From: Areca catechu
Lineage: Eukaryota; Streptophyta; Magnoliopsida; Arecales; Arecaceae
NCBI GenBank assembly: GCA_021397845.1
Contig: CM038048.1
Location: 29,014,727-29,078,726 of the forward strand
DNA: 64,000 nt
Direction of reading: 5' to 3'
Positions 12,395 to 24,674 of the stretch are shown here, in pieces (position 1 is the first letter of the stretch; the number at the start of each line of letters is the position of its first letter). The translations under genes and the position numbers were made by a program. The notes under the pieces are model-generated. The model did not search any database, had not been told where the DNA came from, and saw nothing but the letters and a program-made list of their open reading frames with translations.

Positions 12395-13859
12395 CACCCT
12401 TCAACTTGAACTTTGATCATCCTCGAATAAAGCAGATAAATTTGCTATGTACACAAACTCATCCTTGAATTGAAAGTTGATTTAGGCAATCCTAAAGGCA
12501 ACTCATATCAGGCTAGATCATTAAAGAGATACTTCATTGGATCACTGAGTCAACCTATTTAGTGGTTGAGTGTTGACCATAGAAATCTTTAGAGGTCTTC
12601 CGTACCATCCCCTTAACTTACTTTTTAAATCCTTTAACTTGATTTGAGTTGGGTTTGTTATCTTTTCAGTCCTTTAATTCTCTTTTCTTCTTTTTTTTCT
12701 TTTTTTCTTGTTTGGGATCTAGTGTAATGTCCTAACCTCTTAACTATTAGCATCCTGACCTTTTAACATGAATCATAATGTTTACTTAGGTGAAGGGGCC
12801 TGGTTACTTAGTGGGGTGCCATTGCTTAACAAATCCTTGACCTTCTTACCTTTTGATGCGAACCACAATGATTACTTAGGTGAAAGGGTCCAGTTACTCA
12901 ATAAGAGTTTAAGAAGAGCTGTGAGGTTAGACTAACTCTCTAATAATTTTTTTTTTTTTTGTATAAAGGACTTTTGTATATCTCAACCTTACTACCCATA
13001 CTCTCAATAAGCGGATTCTTTATTGAGATATGGAAGAGAGTTCTAGAATCACTTCTAAAATTTAACTTGGTTAACACCCTACCATTTATTGGATTTTGTT
13101 AGTGATTTTTCTCTTAGTATCTCTTAAACTATCTAGGTCATTAATCAATTATTGATTAGGGTATCTAATTAACTTCAAAATGAGATAAAATTTGGCTACA
13201 AAACTAATTATTTCTGATCATACTTGAGACTTAATTTGATTAGTTATTTTTCCCCCTAACTTCATCGACATTGTTCTCAATGGAGTAGGGGAGAAAATAA
13301 GTACATAAAAGAAAAGAATAGAATACACCTGGGGTGAGTGTACTTTGGGGTTTGAAGAGGGCATCATGGAGTAGCGGGCTCTTATTCTTCCATCTAAGTT
13401 CAAGTAATTACATTAAAAAGAAAATGAGATTGTTGGGTTGCCTGTCAATTAGCACTAAGTTTAATGTCTTCAGCTGGATACTATGAGGAAGTCTTACTGA
13501 TATTGAACTTGGATGTGTCCCCCAAGATTTGTAAAAGATAGGATCAATCAGGAGGCCTTGTCATCATGGTAGAAAAATATTCATAGAGTATTCTACGATG
13601 ATTATCCCTGATCCATAAAGCGCATCAAGCAAGCATGCTAGACCAAATTTGAAAATATTATTATAAGTTGGTTGATGATTAAGAAGGGATAGTGTATTAG
13701 GCCGAGGGAGGGGGTGGCAGCTTAAAAATTTTTCTATTTCTAGAAAGATCTACTATAATCTCGATCTCGGATACCATGTATCTTTATATCATCCCTTCCT
13801 ACTGGTACTTTGTCTAAGTTAACCAAAAGTCTGTCTCCATACATTATTTTAAAATGATA

Positions 13860-14230
13860 GATAGATTTCAGAGATGATCCTTGAAAATAGTGCCAAATAT
13901 AGAGAAATCAATTATAAAATCTTCAACATCATTATCCCTCATTTTAGAGATGTCCCATCCAATAGATTTTTCATACATCTTTAGAACATCAACTATTTAG
14001 TCTTCCTGGTTAGTGATCGTTGTTAGGGTGTTAGTAGGTGTGATAGGAAATAACTTCAATTCTAGATCTGGTGGTGATTCTGACAAGGGAGCTATTGGGG
14101 GGCTAGTTATTGGCTCATATTGTTCAATCCAAAATGGGGTAGGCTTGAAGTGTAGTATATCGAGTAGGTTATTCATCCCTATAATATATCTATCTATATT
14201 AAAATTATCTATCCCATAATGAGCCATATA
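13860..14230 (-). pseudogene. Relic of Ty3/gypsy pol linker between protease and RT
   Basis: On the minus strand, the frame from 14227 contains PPDLELKLFP, which resembles the PPxLELKPLP motif preceding reverse transcriptase in Athila/Tat-type gypsy polyproteins. After a stop, the same frame continues with IVDVLKMYEKSIGWDIS, resembling the LLxVLxxxKxAIGWxIxDI segment at the start of that RT. No later RT motif is visible. I recognised this by motif order only, so it is tentative, but it agrees with the PBS type of the element. Confidence 0.45.
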
Positions 14231-14775
14231 AGGATCTAATAATTTCTGGGAACAAATTAGAGGTATGGCTTCCCTTGTTATGTTATTCTATTATGGTTCC
14301 TGTGAAGCCTCAATTAATTCTATCATGTCATCAATTTCTTCTTCCATCCCATAAAAAGGAGTGGATGATTATAGGGCACATGAGAAGGAGGCCATCGGTG
14401 AGTAGGATGATGATGAAAGTGGTTCGTCCCGTTAGTTTAATTTTTCTATCTCAGTCAAATTATCTATATTGATCTCTATACTAGTGTAGAGTTATTCCAT
14501 GATCAATTCATTCCCGAGAGTTATAGTTGATTATTTAGAAAAAAATAAAGGATCATTAAAATCTTCAACTTGGTAGTGTCCCTCTAAATTAATATTAAAA
14601 TATTTAGCTAGGTAATATCCTTCTAATTACTCTTGGACTGACTAGGCAGTACTCCTACCTTCTCCTTATCAACTTCAGTTAATAATCAACTGATTCATAA
14701 GCTCATTGATAGATTGCTACTGAGGAATGATTGGTTGTTGAAATTGAGCAAATCTATCGACTCTAGGTTGGTCCA

Positions 14776-15072
14776 TTAGAGAGGTGGGATTTGACCTATT
14801 TTTTTGATAATATTTATTGCTTGCAGAACCTTTTCTTGAAATGACAGGCTATAAGGAGTAGGAGAAAGTTGAGATAGGATTTGACCAATTTTTTTGATTC
14901 TGTTTATTGCTTGTAGAACTTTCTCTTGAAATAATAGGATACAAGGAGTAGGAGAAGGTTGATAATATGGATAGGGCTGATCATAATGAGGTGCATCTAC
15001 AAATGGAGGTCTTTGTGGTACCGGGATAACCACTAGGTGTGGTTGCCATGACAAATCTAGTTGAGCCCCCAA
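14776..15072 (-). other. Unrecognised minus-strand ORF with an internal duplication
   Basis: A 98-codon frame, rich in Pro, Tyr and Gln, carries a repeated block (FQEKVLQAIN followed by KKIGQI) that appears twice about 30 residues apart. At the DNA level, about 90 bp is duplicated in tandem (roughly 14787-14876 and 14877-14966). It could be a fragment of a gag linker. I do not recognise a family. Confidence 0.3.
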
Positions 15073-16365
15073 CCTGAGTTGTAAGCATTAAAGTTTAGGT
15101 TTTCTCTTATATATAGGCTAAATGAGTTTGATCTTGATAGACTTGGTCATACCTAGACTTAAAAAATGGGTACATGAATGGGCATTCACTTACAAAATGA
15201 GTTGGACTCGAATATGTGGAGCATGACTATTATGTAGAAAAAAAAGGAGTGGAAGTGTGCTTGATAGTTAGTAGATGATCAAATTCATAGGGCATGGCAT
15301 CGAAGGCATGGGATAACTTATCCACTCTACTATTGAGATCCATATTCCTAGCACTACTCTAATTCATCGGATTGTTTTGATGATTTTGGGATATTTAATC
15401 AAAGGTCCTAGATCAGAGCAATCCTCTTCTAATTTTGTTTTATTTTTTTAGATAGGAGAGGAGGGAAAAGGATAGAAGAAAGATAGAGAAGAAAACTAAA
15501 GATAAAAATCTGAGTCCTAGAGCTAAGAGGGATAGAGAAGAAGTATTAATTAAAGTTCTAGGTTAATTGCAAACAAGTTAGCAATCATGGACTCTCTATC
15601 TTAGGATTTTCTAAATCTAAATAGCTCCTAACTATTCTAAGGTTGCCATTGAGCCTTCGAAGTTAGATACTAACTAGCCACTAGCCAAGTAAAAGATAAG
15701 GTTGATGGGGGTCCCCCCGTTGCTTTCCTTATACACCAAATTAATTTGCCAAGTTAGACAATGAAACTAATTAAAGAACCACCTTCCTTCAGGACTCTAT
15801 CATCTTTGAACCCCTTTCCTTAGACACTAGTGAACCAGTTAGTTCTAAGCTAGTCCAACTCAAAGGGTCCCTTGTCCTAATCAGCTTGAAAAAATTTAAG
15901 GGCCAATATCTAATTGATTTTAGATTAATGCTTAGGTCAATGCGATATGCAGGGTGGTGGTTTGTGTGCCAAGGAAGGGTAATGACATCCCCACCTTATA
16001 TTGTTTAGGGGTTTGTTACCCTTAAGATTTTTTATGAGGTATGTAATGTAGAGAAAGTAGAGGTCCAGTACAAGTAATTAGATTTAAGGTTTAATTAGTT
16101 TCTTTATTTTAATTATATGTTATGAGATGTCTTGTTTTCTTTTTAGGTTAGGACATTTTTAGGTAAGTTTTTAATTTAGTTAATTAAGTATGAAAAAAAC
16201 AAAACTAAATTAGATTAGGGTTATAAGGTAGTTAAGTAATTAATCAGATTTGGAATAAGTAAATTAGTTAGGAAAGCAGTAAAAATGAAATAAATATTAA
16301 CTAATTTTTTTATATCATTTTTGTTTTTTATTTTTTTTATTTTTAAATAATAACTGTTCTTAGGG

Positions 16366-16383
16366 TCCCTGGCAATAGTGTCA
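16366..16383 (-). promoter_or_regulatory. LARD-T primer binding site (after LTR-2)
   Basis: The minus strand reads TGACACTATTGCCAGGGA. It differs from the TGGCGCCGTTGCCGGGGA site typical of Athila/Tat gypsy elements at five positions, all transitions. It lies 5 bp from the LTR end. Confidence 0.65.
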
Positions 16384-16388
16384 AAATT

Positions 16389-16718
16389 TCATTACTATCA
16401 TAGGTAGTCAAAAATAATTTACCAACTCAACTCTATAGCTAAGGTGAGTCAAGATTGTATCCTTAGACATCGGTTGGGGTTATGTTCACTTTTAGGATTA
16501 ATTTGTGAGGGATTAATTAGGTTAGAGAGATGAAAGAGTAAGAATATGATTATACTAAGATCAAGAATTAAACTAAGTAGGAAATTAATATGAAAAATAT
16601 CTTGGGTTTTGATTCGGTATTTGATATTATATTAAGTATTTATTCAATATATAATTATTAAATTATGATTGATCCCTGAGCATAGCCTATCTCACTGGAC
16701 ACGGACCTTGATCCACTC
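16389..16718 (-). repeat. LARD-T LTR-2, left part
   Basis: This matches the first part of LTR-1 up to its GATCCACTC, where Sire-B is inserted. The LTR resumes at 33178. The last five bases, CACTC, form the left Sire-B target duplication. Confidence 0.85.
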
Positions 16719-18352
16719 TGTTGACCCCTTAAGTGATTTTGATGATAACAAAATATTGGAGCATGCATTTGTCATACTAACAACTCTTCAAGTGAATAAC
16801 AAGTTTTTGTAGGATGATCTATATGCCCAATTACAACTTAGAAGTAAATGTGACATGTAAAGAGAGCCCAAAAGAAAAATTAATGAAAAATTCTCGAAAT
16901 AGGTTACTTCTAAGTGTTTTCAAGCTTAAATCTCTTAGATTCAATTGTTAGTTGAGTTGTGAAGTATATTGAATGTTAAAAATGTTACTGGATGTAATCT
17001 GGAGAAGAAATGGAAGATTCTTTAAAAAATTCATCCGAGCTGACTCGAGTAAAGGGAGCCGACTCTAGTTCATGGCATGCATGAAGGATTATGGCATGCA
17101 AAGATTCAAGAGAACTTGTAGGAACCCAAGCTAACTCATCCAGAGTACCATTTCCTGAATCAGACAAGCAAGCTGACTCGAAGGAAGTTCGAGCTGACTC
17201 ATCCATTCAGTCAGACATCCTAGTCGACCCTTCAGAGATCCGAGCCAACTCTTCCAAAGTTCATGAAAAATTAGTTCTGAGAGAATAGCCAGGCGAGCCG
17301 ACTCTAATAAGAAGAGCCAACTCTTCCAGAGTATAATTTTGAAGACCTATGAATCCAAGCTAACTTGAACAAAGGTGAGCCGACTCATCTAGAGTAACGA
17401 ATCAAGACCACTATGAAATTGAGCCCACCCGAATGAAGCGAGGTGACTCGATCAGAACTTTTTTGAGAATCTGAACCAACTCAAGGGATCCGAGCCATCT
17501 CAAAGGTTGATTCCAAGCAGGTAACGGCTAGTTCTAGAACTCCATTTTTAAATTTAAAAAGTGCTCCAATGGTCAAATGTCACATTCTAATGGTTTACAA
17601 TGACTATTTCCACTTAAGAAGAGTATAAGACTATAAATGAGGGATTAGGATAGCTTTTCAAAGGCTAATGCTTAGTTGAACATTAAATGAGCTTGTGAGC
17701 AAGAGAGCATAAAAAAGCATTCAAGTCAGTCTTCAAGATTTCACCAACTCTTACCTAAAGCTTGAAGCATACATTGAAGAAGTTGAAGAAGTTGCTAAAG
17801 AGCATTAAAGTGCAATTAAGAAGGCTTCTCTCAAGCTGCATCGACAACATTAGTTTATCATTTTATTGCTTACTTTTTTTAACTCTTTTGTAAGTTGTTG
17901 GGTTATTGGTGAGCTCGGTTTAAAAACCAAGTAGGTTCTTGGTTAGCCTGTTCAAAATGAAGTGTTGGGTTCTTGGTGATCCTATTCAAAACCAAGTTGG
18001 GTTCTTGATGATCCTATGAAAAACCAAGTGTTGGGTTTTTGGTGAGCCCGGTTGAAAAACCAAATTAGGTTTGGATTGTGAGCCTGGTAAAACAATCCGA
18101 CTATATTCTGGTGGTGAATATACTAGAAATCTCAAGTGGTATCTCAGGTAATGGACATAGGAGCTGGGTTGCTCTGAACCATTATAACTTGCTGTGTTTG
18201 TATTATACATTTTTCTGTTTGCATCTGCTTTTGCTCTTATTTATTTGAATCACAGCACTATCACATTAAAGTAGATTTAAAAGAGCACATTTCTATTTAA
18301 ATTTTTTAAATTTTCAATTCATCTCCCTCTTGGGAAAGCCACCAGGGCAACA
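16719..18352 (+). repeat. Sire-B 5' LTR
   Basis: Starts TGTTGACCCC and ends GGGCAACA. U3 has GCCGAC/GCTGAC-type sites from 17039 to about 17510, with repeated 19-21 bp spacings (17039/17058, 17172/17193, 17223/17244). A TATA box (ACTATAAATGAG) lies near 17632. The conserved Sirevirus U5 end is at 18314-18352. Confidence 0.93.
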
Positions 18353-18354
18353 AC

Positions 18355-18366
18355 TGGTATCAGAGC
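18355..18366 (+). promoter_or_regulatory. Sire-B primer binding site (tRNA-iMet)
   Basis: TGGTATCAGAGC, the classic complement of initiator methionine tRNA, lies two bases after the LTR. It primes minus-strand DNA synthesis. Confidence 0.92.
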
Positions 18367-18397
18367 AGTGTCTCTAAATTTATTAGAGTAAAGATTG

Positions 18398-20289
18398 ATG
18401 GCTCATCCCTTGAGTACTTCTTTAGCCGAAGGCCAATCTACTAATAAACCTCCACTATTCACCGGCACGAATTATTCATACTGGAAAGCTAGAATGAAGA
18501 TATACATTCAAGCTATAGATTTTCAATTGTGGATGGTCATTCTTAAGGGTCCACAAATACCCATGATTAAAATTGATGGCATGGATGTCCCAAAACCTGA
18601 AGAGGATTGGGATGAACACGATATGAAAATGAGAGAATTGAATGCCAAAGCCATGAATCTACTATATTATGCTTTGGATGCAAATGAGTTCAACTGAATT
18701 TCAATTTGCTCATCCGCAAATGAAATCTGGGATAAACTCGAGGTGATCCATGAAGGAACATCCCAAGTGAGGACCTCCAAAATCAATCTTCTAGTACATA
18801 GGTATGAATTATTTAAAATGAAACAAACTAAAATTATCTCTACCATGTTTTCATGATTTACATATATTATTAATGTTTTGAAAAGTCTTGGCAGGATTTA
18901 CTCAAATGCAGACTTTGTACAGAAGATTCTAAGATCACTTCCAGACAAATGGGATCCCAAAGTAACTGCCATCCAAAAAGCAAAAGATCTAAACACTTTA
19001 ACATTGGATGAACTTCTGGGTTCTCTCATCACACATGAATTGGCCATGCAGCATAGAATTGAAGATGATCAGAAAAGCAAGAAAATAATCACCTTCAAAG
19101 CTACATCGGACTTAAAAAAACAAGATGATGAATTGGAAGAAGATTGCTCCTCCTCCGAAAATGACTTGGAAGATGAAGATATCACTATGGTCATGAGGAG
19201 ATTTAAAATATTTATGGAAAAGAAGAAAGGAAGATACTTTAGAAAGTTTTACAAGAAAGGGGAACATAGTAAGAACAAGGACAAGAAAAGAGAGGAAAAA
19301 AAGGAACAAATGCCCACATGTTATGAATATAAGAAACCTGGCCATATCCATCCTGACTGTCCTCTATTAAAGAAAACATTCAAGAAGAAAAAGAAGAAAG
19401 ATATGGTTGCCACATGGAGCAACAACGATGAGTCAACTTCAACAAAAGCGGAAGAGACCACAAAAATAATAAATCTATGTCTTATAGGTCTCGAAGACAA
19501 GATAACATCCCTCGAACCTCAAATAGAATTTATTTTTGATGAATTAAATTCTGCATTTCATGACTTATTATCTGAATTTAAAAATGCTAGAGTAAAGATT
19601 AGAGCTTTGAAGAATATCAATAATTCTTTACTAAAAGAAAAGGAAGAGATTTCAGAAAAGAACAATTTATTGCAAAAAGATTTATGTGTCTTTTTTGAAA
19701 AGAACAAAGCTTTGGAAATTGAGAAAAATGCATGTCTTAAGAAAAACAAAGCTTTGACTATCGAAAATAATGATTTGAAAAAGAAGGTTAAAAAACTTAA
19801 GACATTAGTTGAAAAACTTACATTAAGGTCAGATAAGCTTGAGTTGATTTTAAAGGAATAAAGAATTACTAACAATAAGATTGGAATTGGTTACAACTCT
19901 TCTAATGCAAATGGAATTTCAGCTACCAAATTTATACCTTCAAAAGCTTACATTCCAAAAGGTTTATCTCAAAAAGCTTTTATTTCATATCCTTTAACAT
20001 CCAATTCTAGAGCTTCAAAGTATATTCCAAAGTTTTCAAATCAGAAATCTTTGAAGTCAAATGTTTTTACATATGCATCTGCATCTACTTCTAGAACTTT
20101 AAAGTTTACATCCTTTCAAAATTCTAGAATTGTTTGTTATGATTGCAAAGGGGTAGGACATAAGGCCTTTCAATGCAATATTTTTAGAAATGCTAAAAGT
20201 AAATTAAAAAAAATTTGGTTCCCAAAGGAACCACCTTTGCTAACCTGTAAGGACCCAAGGTAGCTTGGGTACCTAAAAGAACTTATTAA
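18398..20289 (+). pseudogene. gag: Sire-B gag, broken
   Basis: The ATG at 18398 begins a Sirevirus/copia gag. The N-terminal capsid domain has LFTGTNYSYWKARM and the DWDEHD...LNAKAMNLL region. An acidic stretch, a Lys-rich zinc knuckle (near 19317; its second Cys is now Tyr), a long coiled coil (about 19590-19860) and a second knuckle with all four ligands (CYDC...H...C, near 20133) follow. In-frame stops occur at TGA 18695-18697, TGA 18854-18856 and TAA 19859-19861. A frameshift follows in the A-run near 20205. The natural terminator appears to be TAA 20287-20289. Sirevirus gag coiled coils are reported to bind the dynein light chain LC8. Confidence 0.88.
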
Positions 20290-21720
20290 TTGTATTACAG
20301 GAATGTCTTGTAGCCCAAATATTGAAGAAAAGATGGTATTTTGATAGCGGCTATTCAAGGCATATGACGGGTGACAAGGATCAATTTATTACCCTAGAGA
20401 TGAAAGAAGGAGGTTTGGTAACCTTTGAAGATAATGGCTAGGAGGAAATAATCGATATTGGTAAGATCAAAATGACCCCCTGTACTTTTATTGAAAATGT
20501 ATTGCTAGTAGACAAATTGAAGCATAATTTATCAAGTATTAGTCAATTATGTGATAAAGGCTTCAAGGTTGTCTTTGAATCATCTATGTGTATTATAACA
20601 AACTCTCTTGATTCTAGTAAGAAATTCATTGGACATAGACTTGGAAATATTTATGTAGTAGATCTTAATGATCTAGTTATATCTAGTAGTTCTAGTCTAG
20701 TAGCAATGAATACTAAAACCAAGGAGTCTTCTTTACTTTAGCATAGATGATTAGATCATGCTAGCATGCACACTATTGCCAAGTTAATTTCCAAGAATCT
20801 TGTTAGAGGTTTGCCTAAATTTAAAGTAGATTTTGAACATGTTTGTGATGCTTGCAAATTAGGTAAACAAACTAAGGAAAGTTTTAAATCCAAAAGTATG
20901 ATTTCAACTTTTAGACCCCTTGAGCTACTTCATATGGACTTATTTGGACCAACTAGGACTACAAGCCTAGGTGGTATGAAATATGCTCTTGTGATAGTAG
21001 ATGATTTCTCTAGATTTACTTGAATTTTATTTATTTCTCATAAAGATAAAACTTTTAAAGTTTTCCAAAAATTTCACAAAAAAGTTTCAAATTAGAAAAA
21101 CCTTTTAATAGTTTCTAGTAGGAGTGATCAAGGCATGGAATTTGAAAATCAATTTTTCGATGATTATTGCATAGAAAATGGCATCGATCACAACTTCTCC
21201 ACTCCTAGAACACCATAACAAAATGGTGTTGTAGAGAAAAAAAATAGGACTATGGAATAGATGGCCTGAACCATGTTATGTGAAGGCAATCTTCCAAGGT
21301 ACTTTTGGATAGAAGCAGTGGACACTGCTTAGTTATATTTTAAATCATGTTTTGATTCATTCAATTTTGAAAAAAACCTCTTATGAGCTTTGGAATGAAA
21401 AGAAACCTAATATTAATTACTTTCATGTCTTTGGTTGTAAATGCTTTGTACTAAATAATGGTAAGGATAATCTAGGAAAATTTGATGCTAAATCTGATGA
21501 AGCAATTTTTCTTAGTTATTTAATACATAGCAAAGCATATAAAGTATTTAATAAATGAACATTGACTATGGAAGAATTATTACATATGATTTTTGATGAA
21601 ACTAACCCCTCACCTTCTAAGAAAGAAGAGTGCATAGATAATTATGTAGGTACACTTCAAAAGAAAATGGAAGGTATGAGCATTCAAGAGAGACCAACTC
21701 AAGAAGGAGAAGAAATGGTA
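20290..21720 (+). pseudogene. pol: Sire-B pol part 1: protease and integrase
   Basis: Protease FDSG is near 20338-20349, followed by the GAG-pre-integrase region (HASMHTIAKLIS, CDAC) and the integrase core with LHMDLFGP and RSDQGMEF. The third catalytic region reads GVVEKKN, so the Glu is kept. Stops interrupt repeatedly: TAG within the protease (ENG then stop), several in HR(stop)LDH and the later core, and frameshifts around 21330 and 21560. NA-1 splits the linker between integrase and RT. The sequence resumes at 26805, and the flanking AGTAA is the NA-1 target duplication. Confidence 0.88.
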
Positions 21721-21725
21721 AGTAA

Positions 21726-22600
21726 TGATGCGGGACAGAGAACGAGATGGATCGCTGGCGAGCATAGAAGTCACAAGAGATTAGGGTTTGCAGGGAAGGA
21801 GAAGGAAGAGATACTGGGGTTCACACAGATTCCCCATGGAGGACAAGCCTACAGCAAAGGGCTCACACAGATGCCCAAATCAGGGATCACATAGAAATCC
21901 TGGAAAGAAGGGAAAGGGATCACACAGATATCCTGGGCTCACACAGATGCCTGAATCAGGGATCACACAAAAATCCTGGGAAGAAGGAGGAGGGATCACA
22001 CAGATACCCTGGGCTCACATAGATGCCCGAATCAGGGATCACGCAAAAACCCTGGGAAGGAGGAGAGATCACATAGATACCCTTGGCTCACACAGATGCC
22101 CGAATCAGGGATCACATAGAAACCCTGGGATCACACAGATCCTTCACACAGAACTCAAGAAATTTTTTTATTCCTCCATATCATTCAAAAAATACAAGAA
22201 GGGGTGGGGTATTTATAGATTCACCCTAGGGTACATAACTTGAGGGCTAAGAAATCCTAAATTGTGGGCCAAGAAACCCTGGTGGACCTGGTCAATAGTG
22301 GGCCTATCTTGGACTCGAGCTCTCTCTTGCAGGCTTGGCGGCAGGAAAGGGTCCACGTGCATGAAGGCCAGCTCTAGTTGGGGGGCCTGGTGAATCTTTT
22401 GATCTGATGACTCTCCTCTTGACTTGAATGACTCAATTGGACTCTTGACTGAACTAAAATGACTGGACCTGACTAAGTGGACTTAACTGACTCAGTTGTC
22501 TCACTTTATTACATGACTCAATTGGCTCACTTTGACTAAAGTGACATAGGACTAATTGACTCAAATAAAATAAAATAAATTAGATTTTTGGTCCCCATCA
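21726..22600 (-). repeat. NA-1 LTR-a (3' LTR) with 76-bp minisatellite
   Basis: Ends TGATG and CATCA in + orientation. A TATA box on the minus strand (TATAAATA) is near 22210. From about 21861 to 22140, a unit containing GCTCACACAGATGCC and GGGATCACACAGA recurs with spacings 76, 76 and 73 bp. Confidence 0.88.
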
Positions 22601-23830
22601 TTCCCTTGCGATGGGGAGAACTCGACTCCGTCGAGTCAGGCTCAGCAAGGTTGATGGAACCGAAACTAAGCAAACAAAAGAGGCTATTTTCTTTTTCTTT
22701 TTCTTTTTTTTCACCTTCTTTCATTTTTTTCTCTGAATTTTTTTAATTCATTGCTCTGAGATTTGTGCGGCTTTGCAAGCCGTGCAGCTATAAAAGGCAT
22801 GCAGCTTTGATATCTGTGCTGCCTGAGGAGCGTGCAACATAGAAGTCGGTAATAGTGAAGGCATTTTTCTTCACAATCATGTTGTCCCTTTCTTCCTCAT
22901 GGATCAAACCAGGGAGAGGAGCAATGGAGTTCGATAGTGTCAAGGCTGGGCGGAGACCGTCTGGCAGGGTGACCGTGGAGGCGGCGGTGGCCAGTGATGG
23001 CAGCGGGGGTGACGACAGCGGTCGGCGATGGTGCTGTGTGACCGAGGGCATCGCAGATGATCAGATCTGGGTGGGTGTTCGCCAGCAACGGTGCTGGGGC
23101 AGAGACAGCGGCTCGAGGTGGTGGTTCTGGTGGATGGCACGGGGCACATCGGCATTCGGCAGTGGTGGGGGGCATCGGGCATGCGGTGGCGGGCGTGCGG
23201 TGGTCGATGTGGGAGAACGCCCGTAGGGGCATCCAGCTCTAGAACTACGGCAGCTTCTTTTCCATGCATGACGACGATGGTGGTTTCGCCTTCGGATCAC
23301 TGGAGGAGTGGGATCTACCGACAGGATGGATCGGGGTGGTGGTTGTCGCTGCCACCGCATCATCTAGGGCAATAAAAAACCACAGGGGTGGTGCAGGCCA
23401 TGGAAGAGCTGCTAGGGGGGGTGTAGATGGTGGTGTGGAGGAGACGGGTACTGGCGGGCGATGCCAATCGATTGCAGGGATGGGTCTAGCAGGAGGGAGC
23501 TTCATGGAACTCCAATCGGGTGGCATCTTGAAGACCTGGACCTTGAAAGTAGAGGAGGACTGTGATGGATCCATGGTGGCCGGAAGGATGGTGCCGTTTT
23601 GGTAGCAAGACGGGATGCGATCGAGGTCGGTGTCGTTGAATCTGGTCAGGGGGAGGTCGAGGATGGTGAGGGACGTGAGATCCTGCTGGAGAAGTGGGGG
23701 TTAGGGCATCGGCTACACGTGGTGAGCAGGAGCAGGGCCTCACGGTGGCAGAGAGGAGAGGGGTTGGGGTGCAGTCGATGTGGAATCAGGGAGGAAAAGA
23801 AACCCTAATCCGCTGGGCTCTTATACCATT
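22601..23830 (-). mobile_element. NA-1 internal region a
   Basis: This 1230-bp region is strongly GC-rich from about 22900 to 23800. ORFs run on all strands and frames, none with a recognisable domain, and they are not equally conserved in copy b. It is probably non-coding. The left edge reads GCAAGGGAA on the minus strand, a short purine tract before LTR-a. Confidence 0.7.
23817..23828 (-). promoter_or_regulatory. NA-1 primer binding site, copy a
   Basis: The minus strand reads TGGTATAAGAGC, one base off the initiator-Met PBS, two bases from LTR-b. Confidence 0.8.
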
Positions 23831-24674
23831 TGATGCGGGACAAAGAACGAGATGGATCGCTGGCGAGCATTGAAGTCACCAGAGATTAGGATTTATAGGG
23901 AAGGAGAAGGAAGAGATATTGGGGTTCACACAGATTCCTCGTGGAGGACAAGCACACAGCAAAGGGCTCACATAGATGCCCAAATCAGGGATCACACAGA
24001 TACCCTGGGCTCACACAGATGCCCGAATCAAAGATCACACAGAAACCCTGGAAAGAAGAAGGAGGGATCACACAGATACCCTGGGCTCACACAGATGCCC
24101 GAATCAGGGATCACACAGAAACCTTGGAAAGAAGGAGGAGGGATCATACAGATACCCTGGGCTCACACAAATGCCCGAATCAGGGATCACACAGAAATTC
24201 TGGGTTCACATAGATCCTTCACACAGAACTCAAGAAATTTTTTTATTCCTCCATATCATTCAAAAAATACAAGATAGGGTGGGGTATTTATAGATTCACC
24301 CTAGGGTACATAACTTGAGGGCTAAGAAACCCTGACTTGTGGGCCAAGAAACCCTGGTTGACCTAGTCAACATTGGGCCTGTCTTGGACTCGACTCTCTT
24401 TTGCGGGCTTGGTGGCAGGAAAGGGCCCAGGTGCATGAAGGCCAGCTCTGGTTGGGGGGCCTAGTGAATCTTCTGATCTAATGACTCTCCTCTTGACTTG
24501 AATGACTCAACTGGACTCTTGACTGAACTAAAATGACTGGACCTGACTAAGTGGACTTAACTGACTCAGTTGTCTCACTTTATTATATGACTCAATTGGC
24601 TCACTTTGACTAAAGTGATACAGGACTAATGGACTCAAATAAAATAAAATAAAATAGATTTTTGGTCTCCATCA
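23831..24674 (-). repeat. NA-1 LTR-b (middle LTR)
   Basis: Same LTR as a and c. Its minisatellite (23966-24200) has spacings 43, 76 and 76 bp, so one unit is shortened. The last bases read CTCCATCA instead of CCCCATCA. Confidence 0.87.

Larger units (their letters stand above)
12395..16388 (-). mobile_element. LARD-T internal region 1 (long copy)
   Basis: About 4 kb between LTR-1 and LTR-2, AT-rich, with no intact ORF. A purine tract (minus strand AAGTTGAAGGG, 12397-12412) abuts LTR-1 and a PBS abuts LTR-2. It holds a degenerate gypsy pol relic (13860-14230) and a short unrecognised minus ORF (15072-14776). Internal region 2 lacks the part from about 13325 to 15700. Confidence 0.75.

Noticed and set aside
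22897..23269. Overlapping ORFs of about 100 codons on both strands in NA-1 internal region a, and 25126-25713 in copy b
   Set aside because: GC-rich sequence gives long open frames in several registers. No domain is visible and no frame is kept between the two internal copies.
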